Shown piece after piece: positions 26,644 through 38,700 of a stretch of 64,000 nt of DNA (position 1 is its first letter; the number at the start of each line of letters is the position of its first letter). A program made the translations under genes and the position numbers. Source of the DNA: Panulirus ornatus (lineage: Eukaryota; Arthropoda; Malacostraca; Decapoda; Palinuridae); assembly GCF_036320965.1 (NCBI RefSeq), contig NC_092234.1, forward strand, positions 48,221,954 to 48,285,953, written 5' to 3'. Under the pieces are notes generated by a model. It made no database searches. It had not been told where the DNA came from and was given only the letters and a program-made list of their open reading frames with translations.

Positions 26644-26731
<88 letters not shown>

Positions 26732-29700
26732 CGTTAACGAATATTGCTTTTCCTAATCACTGTATGGCCAGGGGCTTACTCGTGAGTCGCCTCGTTTGAT
26801 ACAAATCTACACTAAACACTAGATTTTTAGAAATGTAAGAAAAATAAAACCTTATCGTGTGTTGAAACCAGGAGTATGGTACCTCCGTGCATCACGGAAT
26901 CGCACCGCCAACCTAGATTACTAAACCGACAATGCGTGCCCTCCATCCACTCATGGTCCCTCCTTTCGAACCTTAGTTGAACCTCACAATACAAAGGCAC
27001 TGCGCCCTGACCGACCAAGACCACTCGAGCTTGAGAAATAGGGAAGTATTATTTTTTAGTGTGTGTTTTATTATGTTGATGTTGGCAGAATGTATGTATG
27101 CGATGTGTTGTTCGTTAGTGTTGGCAGGGTATTCATGTTGGCATGCATGTGTGCGTTGTGCTGTTCGTTAATTTGGCAGGGTATTCATGTTGGCATGAAT
27201 GTATGCGTTGTTGGTGTTCGTTAGTGTTGGCAGGGTATTCATGGTAGCATGCATATATGCGTTGTTGCGTTTCGTTAAGGTTGGCAGGGTATTCATGTTG
27301 ACAGTGTTATGTATGTGATGTTGCTGTTCGTTAGTGTTGACAGATGATAGTGTTGATGGAGTATACGTGGTGTTAATGGAGTATACACGATGCTGGCAGC
27401 ATATACATGATGGTAGTGTATACATAGTTTGGGCAGCGTACACTTTGTTGGTAGAATACACTTGAAGTTGGCAAATTATGCATGACGTTGCTGGATTAGC
27501 ATACATGTTGTCAGAGTATACATGGTATTGATAAAGTATACGTGATGGCAAAACCTACATGGTGTCATTGTGAGTCTTCATGCCGTTGGCAGATTTTACA
27601 TGGTGTTGGCAGAGAATGTATGATGTTGGCATCGTGATCATGCACATCGTATACATTATGATCGTGTACATCTTTATGTAGTACACATTTCATGTGTACA
27701 TGGTGTTGGGAGAGTACATCATCATGTCAGAATATACATTTCACGTTACACACGATGTTGTTGTCAGTGTACATGATGATGGTATGGTCTGAGTGTACAT
27801 TATGATGATGTCAGAGTATAAATATGAGTGTACATTATGATGGTGTTAACAGTGTACATCATGGTGTGCAACATGATGGTGTTTTCAGTGTACATTATGG
27901 TGTTGTCAGCGTGTCTCGATGGTGTTGTCAGTATACATCATGATGGTGTCAAAGTAAACACCATGATAATGTCAGTGTCCATCACATGATGTTAAAGTAC
28001 AGAATGATGTCAATGTACATCATGAGGGTGTTGTCAGAGCGTACGTCATGAAGTTGGTGTTGGTGTTGGCAGACTGTGAGCGAGGGGGCGAGGATGGGCA
28101 TCAACGAGTGCCAACACCAGTTCAACATGCACCGGTGGAACTGCTCCACCTTCAGCAACTCCCCCTACGTCTTCGGCCACCTCCTTCGCATCAGTAAGTT
28201 ACCTTTACTTATCCCTATATCTATACTTGTAGAATTTTGCCATCCAACTTTATATTTTTTTCACGAACTTCCTACGTGGTATGTTGTGAAATGCTTCCAG
28301 ACAGTCCACCCAGCCTTTTTCTTCGGTCGGAAATGGAGCTCACTTTCTCGTAGAAATCTAAGGTTCGTTCACAATATCTTTCCTTAAAACTGTGCCCGTG
28401 TCACGGTGGCCGTCGCTTCTTTCGGAGTAGTCAGTCATCTATTTGCTTCCTGATGCTCTCTCTTCCTTCGATGACTGTGGTCGTCACTGTGACCTGTTCG
28501 TAATTCTGCCTATGTATCTGGTCTCATTTATGAGTGAAAAATACGGTGTTTGGCCTTATCCATTTCCTTGACGTCAACCTACTTTTTTTTCCTGCAGCGT
28601 CTTGAACATTTCAAATGGTTTGCCAAGTGTCTCGGCACATTTCTTTAGGACGTATGGAGAGATGAGGACCATGTTCTTTCCGTGCGTTAAGACCCCTCGG
28701 TGTTCTGTTCATATATTCTCAATTTATTTCATTGGTCTTCAAGACTTCCTCTCTATTGTCTCACTGGTGTTGGGACTACAGTAATCCCTCTCATAAAACT
28801 CTTTTCAGTTCGTCATTCAGTTCCTCGCATATCTTTACCTCCTCCTCCCCAGCTCTTCACTCTAAATGCCATAGCTTTATTAGCTGCTCTTTAAGTAATA
28901 GTTTACTCCTGATGAATTTGTGGAAAAGCTTTCGATTTTCTCCTGCCTTGTCGATATTATTCGTTTTAAAGTTTCTTTGTTCTCTCTCTTATTGTGCTAT
29001 GTCTTTCTTGCTCTCTTTTTCTTTTTAAAGGCAGGCAGGCTTGGGTACTGTCTGTCTTTGTTGTAGCGCATTATTAAGCTCTTTCACGTTTTGATAGCTT
29101 TGATTGAACCACCCCTTTTACAACTGTCCCTCTGTAAGTAAGGTTAAAGGTACTCTTTGTTCTTTCTCCTTTATTGTAAATATCACTGAACCTTCCTCCA
29201 CCTTGCCCTTTCCTGGCCACTGACATCATATCCCAATTTACATTACTGTGGAAAATTTGGAGTCCTGTGTAATTCCCATGATTATATATCTGATCAGGTT
29301 TCATCTACACTTTTTACTTCATTATTTACCATGTAATTGGTGTATCATATGTGAGCTTCTAGATATTCATGCAGCTGATAAGATCTTAATGATGGTGTAT
29401 CTGCACCTCTGATTGTAGTGTACCCAGTGACTTGCTTATTCAGCAGAGGAAAATTTCCTGTATACACTTAAGAATTTGTCTCCGTGATTCTCATTCCCCA
29501 TGGGAATCCAAATTCTTTTGGGCGATATCATTTTAAATGAAATCCCCCGTTGATTTACTTTGCCATCTGAGTAGTTTATATTTTACTTTTCATGTACCAT
29601 CTAGATTGTTCCTTCATTATCTTTGTATGTTTGCTCTGTTTCATTGAAATTCATAGATTATTATTTATAATCAGCATCACTGTGTGCTTCTTTCCTGCAG

Positions 29701-32700
29701 TTACTTTTCTCATTATGTATTGTCTGATTGGGCCCTCTAATAGTATTTCAGAAACTTGCAGCTTTCTCTTACTGAGATGGCAGATCTTTCTGTACCTTTG
29801 TCTTCCTTTTATATCCTTCTTCTCATGTATGCCTTATGTCCTTCCTCTAATGTATCCCTTTCCAAAATCTCCCTTCTTTTTGCTAACAAGAAGTGATCCT
29901 TTTTGCTTTCTAATTATGTGAATCTGTTATCTATTGGGTTATGAATTTACCTCATTTCTCAATCTGTCATTGATTGGGTAATGAATTTACCTCATTATTC
30001 TCTTTTTAACTGCATATTATTCTCTACAGCTTCAGTTGATTCCCTTTGTACCTCATGTTTCATTGTCCCCAGGTCCCTGTTTCAATACATCTTCTCTACT
30101 CTTAAGCTTGTATTTTGTTTTTTCACTCCTTTCACCTTCTTTCTTCTGGTTACATACTTTCTGAATCCCCTCTCCTGAATCATGTCTATTTTGCCCTTTG
30201 CTTACATTTTTTAATTCCATAATTTGCTATCCCATCTGGAAACACTTTTCATGATTTTTTATTTGATTCCTCAGTTTCTTGATATCCTCCTCCAACCATG
30301 ACAACCTCTGATCCTGTTTCTGAAGTAATTTCCTCTGCCTTCCTGTCTCAGGTGATTCATCCATTTATTTTTTCTTCATCTTTAATAAGGCCCACATGTC
30401 CTTCACCCTCTGTCCTCTTTTTTTTTTTATATAGTCACAACTATTTTATCATTATACTTTACCTTCTTGGAATTCATTTTCATTTAATGAGATTCAAAAA
30501 ATTTCCTTAGTGTAGCTGTATATCATTGCTTTATAACAGGCTTTGCCTAATTTGGACTGGCTTGCTGGTCTAATTTTCCTCACTGTATTTGTTCGTACTT
30601 GTAGCTTTGTGTCCGGCTGAATATGTAACATATGTAACAAGGTTCCTCTTTATTTACAAGCAGCCTATTTTTCGTGTACTCATCACTAGAAGTTTTTACC
30701 TACTAGGTACACTTACAAGTCTTAACATCTGTAAGACTTCCTCTGGTTTTCTGTAGCTTATTAGGTATAAATGTGACTTGTATATCCACTGTTGATCCAT
30801 ACCCTCGTTAACCTTCCTGACAGCTACTTTTTTGATGTAGCCACTTATCCAGGTGGTGAAGGCATAAGTTCCAGGTAGTGTGTGTGTGCATGTGTGTGTG
30901 TGGGTAGGGGGAACCAGCAGCTTGGGTTTTTTGGGTTTTTGTGGACATGGATGCCTTTGGGAGGGTCAGCCATTAGGGCACGTGAGAGTACCTACCTACG
31001 TTTGAGCACTAAGGATGAAAGTTTTTTATTATGCAAGGTTAGCACATAGGGTTCCATGAAGGAAATCTCATTTTAAGAATACCAAGTTGAGCAGGTTATA
31101 TGTTGTCTATAGTTATCAGTGAGTGGGAGTGTGTGTGTGTGTGTGTGTGGACTGAGTGTCAGTAACCTATAGACAAGTGAAGCAAAGAGAAAGATCAGCA
31201 ACCTAGGACAAGGAAGGAAACTTAGTAACCACTGAAGTGTGTCATTGTCACTGAGCCTCCCAATATCCAGGAGGTAGTAATCCCCTTATCCCCAAACCTG
31301 TTGGTGGTTGCAACTTATTATCTGAAAGGAGAAATGGAAGATAATGATGTCTCAGAAGGATTGATGATGGAGAAACTGGAAAGTACTCATGTGGAAGACA
31401 CAAAAAGGAGGTTAGAGAGGTGATTGCAAAGATGTGGGGTAGAAAAACCATTGTAAAGATATGGGTTATTGGAAAGGGTCAAGAAAATATGTCTTTGGAG
31501 AAGAGGAAAAACTTAATTGAATTGCTATAAAACAAAGATGAACCATTTAGGAAGACGTAATTTATGTAGATAGTAATCTCCATGGAGCCTCACCTTGCAT
31601 CACTTTCCAGAGAGCAGAGAGAAGGCCTATGTTTATGCCATCTCTGCTGCAGGCGTTGCTTACAGTGTGACGAGGGCATGCAGCCGTGGTGAGTTGACTG
31701 AGTGTGGTTGTGATGAACGCATCCGTCAACGACCTACACGTGGCAGGTATGTTACCACTGCAGAAGCTGCAGGTAGTTATTATTGTAGTATGGTAAATTA
31801 ATGATGACAATGTAGGACAGTTTAACATTTGCACACCAAAGCATTGTTAGCATTTCTCTTGTTATGTTCACAGTGAATTATCTCTAAAGCTGCACTGTGA
31901 GTGTAGGTTGTAATTTAGTGATGTTCTTAGGATAAGAATTGATATTTATCTCTGCTTTTTTAGTGATCATTTTACTTCAGTAAATGTGGGCAAAGGGTCT
32001 TCTGTGTGATTGTCAGTGGTGTCATCCATCTGTCCTTACTCCCATTGCCTGTCCATTTGTTTGTTCATCAAAATATTCATTGAAGGTGATCAATGTAAAA
32101 GCAATCCTACATATGTGTATTAAAAAGTGGGAAAGGAAATGAGTTCTTATATCCATGTATCACTATGCTGAGGGGTTGCTCTGTTGTGCTTAAGCATTGT
32201 ACCAACAGATGCAGAGAGTCAGACATGGGGGGTGTATAGAGCATGTCATGCGCTTCACTGACTGAGATGAACACTGTAATACTGTAATACTGTACTTTAG
32301 GCAGAAGCTGACAGAATAATAGTTATTAAGATTACTGAAGTGGGCTCCTGGCATAAAGAAAATAATGAACTACCTTGGAATGAGATCCTTGATAAGACAT
32401 ACTCTACTTCCAGCTCTATGCTGGCTCAGAAGTAGATGCTGGAAGAAGTAGAAAAAGCCTGTGCAGCAGATGGACAGATGCAGAGTGTATCATTTAGAGT
32501 CTGAGGGTCTGTTTCCCCTGGGGATACCAGAGAAATGGCTTTTGATCATATGCTGTTACTTTGCACATGAATGAAGATATTAGTCTCACGTGATAGATCA
32601 ACTGATATCTTCTTCTTTCATCTAACAGCAAATTAATGGAATTGTCTTCCATCGTTCATCTTTCCCTCTTCTTTCAGCCCCTCTGCATCTAAGAGTTAGC

Positions 32701-35700
32701 TCTTGAAATACCTATGGGACTGTAATTGATTTAGTTTTTTACTTGTCTGTTTTTCTTTCATCCATGATACTCTGTTTTTCTTTTATCCATGTTAACCTTG
32801 ATCAGGGCCTGCATCTCACCATGCTGTTTTGATTACTGTAAGAATAAAGGGGAGTTTGGGAGCTTATCACAATATATGCTGGTGTCTACCTTACCGTAAT
32901 GTTATTTCTGCTTGGCATACCAGCTGATAAACTCAGTTTCTAAATAAGATTATGCTGCAGAGTCTGTGATTCAAAGATATACAATGTTTACAATCACATG
33001 TAGGATCATAGGTTATGGTATAGTGGATATCACTCCCAAACAGATAAAAAAAGTCTCATAGAATCATGTGCAGATCAGATGTGACTGCATGGCAGGGGTA
33101 GTCATATCAGTAACACAAGACTACATCTGCAGGTGGGAATGGGGAGGGTGCTCGGAGGACCTACGGTTCGGAGAGTACTTTAGCAAGGAGTTTGTTGATG
33201 CTCGTGAGGCTAGGAATTCTGCAGAAGGCCTCATGAATCTTCACAACAATGAAGCTGGAAGGAGGGTAAGTTATGAAGAGGTCACTGAAGTAAGAAACAC
33301 TATCATCGAAAAAAAAATCATGTGGGCATGTGTGTTCAAGGAATAGGTCAGTTTGATACTGTGGCAGAGATGCAGTAAAGAGGCACCATATTTATGTATC
33401 AATTTCAAGTGGTGAATATTGAGTTGATGCCCTTGAATAGCAATTTTGCTGTTGGTGTTGTAATATGAGTTGAGATTTTTTTATCATAAATTTCTGTAAG
33501 ATATATTAAATGTTATAGTTGCTCATATGATTTAGGTATACATGAGTTTACGACACTAAAACATATACTTATCTCCACCATGTCTCAAGGGCTAATTGAC
33601 ACAGCTAACAGAGCATGGTAATATGCCTGGTTGTGGTGAACTTGATGGTGTACAGACCTCTCTATGGAGTATGGTGCTTCCTGCATAGCGTAGTGTTGTG
33701 CAATGGGCATAGATCTCAACAATCTAATTAATAATGTATTAGTGATGTGTAGTTCAGACAAACCGAGAATTCCTTGGAATGAATGATGAATGAAACTACA
33801 AGTAGCTTTGTGGATGATAAAGGTGTTAGGTTTCATGCTTAAGGTTGCTACTCAAAATATTTGAAATGTAAGAAAGTAGATGAATGAAGATGAAAGAATT
33901 TTCATGATTTTTCATAAAATCTCATGTCCAGGAAAGAAAGTTGTGAAGATCATTTTTGTTACAGAAAATGTTATATCTCCATTATCAGTTTCTTCTTACA
34001 CTTTTAAGATGTATAAGTATTCGCAAGGATGTTATAATGCAATAAATGAAGATGATTGTAGTGGTTGGATGAGTGAAAAGCAAATGGCTGTTATAGATAA
34101 TCATAAATGGAGCAATAATGTTAGTAATGATGCATGAAACCATAATTGTCTCATAGGATGTAGTTATGCACATCATTAGACAGTGGTGTGAACATCTCTT
34201 TTCAGATAAGATCTTGCAGGTAAATCCTTTATTATATAAATCTGATTGTTAAGAAACAAACTTATATTCTTCCATAGGCCATCAGGTCAGAGATGGAGCT
34301 TGTCTGTAAATGTCACGGAGTTTCTGGATCATGCTCCATGCGAGTCTGCTGGAGGAGGATGGCTGCATTTAGAAATATTGGTGACTCTCTTTTGCAGCGC
34401 TTTGAGGGTGCTTCCATTGTCAGGTAAATCTTTCCTATGTTTTTTCCAATTGTAGCTTAGGGTTGTAAAAATTATTGGCGGTATAATAGATGGGAATAAA
34501 AAAAATTTAAATCATTACTTATATGAGATTTGCCACAGGTCTTTTGAGGATGCAGGTTAGCTGGCAACGAATGACTGGAGGCAAAGTATATCAGTCACAG
34601 AGAATAGAAAATGTACTAACATCTATTTGCAGAAGCAGCAGTTAGTTAGTATTCTTTAATATAGTTATTATAGATGATAGCTTTTTTAATTACAGTAACA
34701 AGCTTTTGTCATCAGAGGTTTATCATCTTCAGGCTAATTACAAGCGTTACTCTCTCATGGTTTAAAGAATTGATTTATCCTTTGTCTTTTTAAGATGCAG
34801 GGTGTAGAGGTATGATTTTCATGTTATCAGTTCTTTGACCATAAAGTAGTAGCTGAATGGTTACAGCACGTGTCTCTTAACACTGTGCTCTCTATTTAAA
34901 GCCCAGCTCTTGGCTTGGTCTTCTGGGACTCCTCCTCACTTGACCCATCTTTAAGTGGAAACTAACTCGAGCAGACATGGTGCAGGCCATATCACTCTTG
35001 TTTGCAGATATTGCCAATTCAGTGAGCTATAGCCTTATTCTTCCCCATGGATCAATTTCAAGGTTAAAAGTAGGGAAGACTAATAACAGTTCTTGTAGTT
35101 CTATTTAGCTTTGTAGGAAATCAGATTAATTTTTATCATGCTAGCTTTTTCCACCAGCTTTTAGAAATGGAGATGATACATATCTGCATATATTGCTTGA
35201 ACACTAGTTTGCCATTGCTCACCTGAGTGAGGTAACATCCTCTGCTCCTTTTAGAAAGAGATGAAACAGGATAGGAGGATTTTCAGCCCCTCTGTTCATG
35301 CTCCTCTTAGTTGCCTTCTACAGCATGCAAGGGATTTGTGAATAGTACTCTTTTCCCCCTATGTATTTATATATCTGATGCTTGTTCCAACTGGAACTAT
35401 CTCAAGGGGGTGGCCATGGCAATAGAGTCTCCATAACTAGTGAACTCTAGTGCCACTTCTTAGCCTTTAGTGCCTCACCACTGGCAGAGGGCAGCTCTAG
35501 CGCAGTGTTTGCAAAGGCTCCTACCTACTACTCCTGCCTAGATGCTCCTTCCTCCTACCTAATACTCCTGCCCCGATGTTCCTACCTACTACCTAATACT
35601 CCTGCCTAGATGTTTCCACTTACTCCTTCTGTCTACTGTTCTTCCCATTTTGCCTAAAGGCAGGGCTAGTGCATAGTTTTCACCTCAGAAAAATCTAGAG

Positions 35701-38700
35701 ATACGAAGAATGAGTTGTGTGAATTTATTGTTGTCAAGTGTTATGTATGACAAGGAGAGATTGTATGTTTGTGGACAGAATGCCAGTAGTTCATGCGTAG
35801 GTGAGGCAGAACAAAGACTTTTTGTTTTTTTACTCAAATAAGATGCATCTACCAAGATTTCACACCTCCTCAACTATGATAGTTTCTGTCGTTTATACAG
35901 GTTTTAGATAGAGTATATGTGTCATGTTGTACCATGACATTTAGTGATGTTTGCTTGCATGCTATTTATAAGGCCAGCTAATGTTCATTCATAAAAAGCC
36001 AATACCACAGTACAGCTTACATTGATTTTAGTTTTTGACTTTCAATTTTGACCCTCAGAGATCTCACCTCTGGATCCTTTACTTTTATATGTGATTGACA
36101 GTACAGACTCTAGGAGCTGTGTTCATTCTTTCTTTAAAGCTTTCCGATGGACTGTTGTACATCTTGATAGCTGGGCTAGTTATATGATCATGAGTTGATT
36201 ATGGTAATGTATTAGTTCATACTACTTTAAGAGTTTGTTGTTATTTTTGTTTTTCATCTTTCGATATTACCTTATGCTCTGTTGAGTGTTCTTGTTTTGT
36301 TTTAGTTATAGTATTAAGAGTTGATTGTGCTAGTGTAGAAGTCTTTACTACTTTTTTTTCTCATTTCTTTATATCAACATATGCATTATTGGTTGCTTGG
36401 TTGTATTTTTTGGTAGTTTAATTGGATAGGCTGTTGGGCTTGGAAAGGCTCTCAGCAGCAATGTAGAATCAGCCTGTCCTGTGATTTACAGTGTTTTTTA
36501 CACTTTTTGTTTATTGCGTTTACTATCATTATCTATTCTGAAAATGATGAAAAACCGTATTCTGTCAGTTTTATAACATTGACTTATGAGGTAGTATGTA
36601 GTGGAGGAATTGTTGTGTATGGTTGGACTTGGGAATCAGCTATACTGTTCCCTTTGCTAATCTTTGTTGTTTCAGTTGTCATTTTTGGTGAGACCACTCT
36701 CCATAGCTTTCTGTTGGGATCATCTCTTCAGGCTGTCTCTTCTGGAGGAGAGATAAGGGCAGACCCTGAGGCATAAGGTTCCCATGCCTTTACCAGTTTA
36801 CTGTTGACACCCTAAAGTAAATGAATCAAAGGGGTGTCTATGCAGGAGAAATCTTTTCAGTTCCTTAGGGGACCCTTCCTTGTAGAACTCACTGGAACTT
36901 TAGTTGTATGTCGTATGCAGAACCAAAGCTCACATTGTTGACCAAGTGTAACGGATCCTTCAATGAGTTCCCCAAAGCAGAATTTCAGAGTTGCTTTGAT
37001 TGCTTACTTTATGCCATGCTTTAGCTCATCATTAGCCAGGTGCAGAAAATCTTTGGATAAGTTGCAGTGGAATCTTAGCTTCCATTTCAAACTCATTAGT
37101 TTGCATTTGTATTATATTATTGGCTAAAACAAAATAGCTTTATTTTAGCCAGGCAGCATTGCAACCTTGGTGTAGAAGCTGTAGAACATGGAAGAGGTTA
37201 CATGCAATAAACGTGATGAGGTTTGGCGGCCGGAAGATATCACCTCAGGACTGTGCCAATGATGTAATAAGGCTGGATGGGTTAATGTATGGTTGTTCAT
37301 TCTTCATGAAAAAGTTTTAGCTTGCTTTATGAATATGATCTGATAGTGGCTGAAGAGGATGAAATGCTGGCAAATATACCTAGATCTGCGAGTAAAGTGG
37401 TGTTTTAACCCTCTTGGAATGACTTTCTAACCCTACACCAGGTGGACCTATAAGTCTGTCTGGTAAGAGTCCTTGGGCAAACTTCGCCCGTTGCTCATTG
37501 TGATTATGTCTTTATGTGCTTACTCCCTGCTGAGTCAGTTTTCTTCCATTACATGTCTGATTAGTATTTTGCAATTTGTTCTTCTTCTATCATATGTCTG
37601 ATTAATATTTTGCAATTTGTTTTCAATCTCCAGTTGATTTTTTTTTCTAATAGGTATCTAATAGGTTTCTAATAGGTATCCAACCTTGAATAAGAGCAAG
37701 GTTATTAGGTACAGTAGGGTTGACGGTCAAGTCAGTTGGGAGGTAAGTTTGAATGGAGAAAAACTGGAGGAAGTAAAGTGTTTTAGATATCTGGGAGTGG
37801 ATCTGGCTGCGGATGGAACCATGGAAGTGGAAGTGAATCATAGGTTGGGGGAGGGGGCAAAAATCCTGGGAGCATTGAAGAATGTGTGGAAGTCGAGAAC
37901 ATTATCTCGAAAAGCAAAAATGGGTATGTTTGAAGGAATAGTGGTTCCAACAATGTTGTATGGTTGCGAGGCGTGGGCTATGGATAGAGTTGTGCACAGG
38001 AGGATGGATGCGCTGGAAATGAGATGTTTGAGGACAATGTGTGGTGTGAGGTGGTTTGATTGAGTAAGTAATGTAAGGGTAAGAGAGATGTGTGGAAATA
38101 AGAAGAGCTTGGTTGAGAGAGCAGAAGAGGGTGTTTTGAAATGGTTTGGGCACATGGAGAGAATGAGTGAGGAAAGATTGACCAAGAGGATATATGTGTT
38201 GGAGGTGGAGGGAACTAGGAGAAGTGGGAGACCTAATTGGAGGTGGAAAGATGGAGTGAAAAAGATTTTGAGTGATCGGGGCCTGAACATGCAGGAGGAT
38301 GAAAGGCGGGCAAGGAATAGAGTGAATTGGATCGATGTGGTATACCGGGGTTGACGTGCTGTCAGTGGATTGAATCAGGGCATGTGAAGCGTCTGGGGTA
38401 AACCATGGAAAGTTGTGTGGGGCCTGGATGTGGAAAGGGAGCTGTGGTTTCGGGCATTATTGCATGACAGCTGGAGACTGAGTGTGAACGAATGGGGCCT
38501 TTTGTTATCTTTTCCTAGCGCTACCTCGCACACTTAAGGGGGGAGGGGGATGGTATTCCATGTGTGGCGAGGTGGCGATGGGAATGAATAGGGGCAGACA
38601 GTGTGAATTGTGTGCGTGGGTATATATGTATGTGTCTGTGTGTATATATATGTGTACATTGAGATGTATGGGTGTGTATATTTGCAGGTGTGGACGTGTG

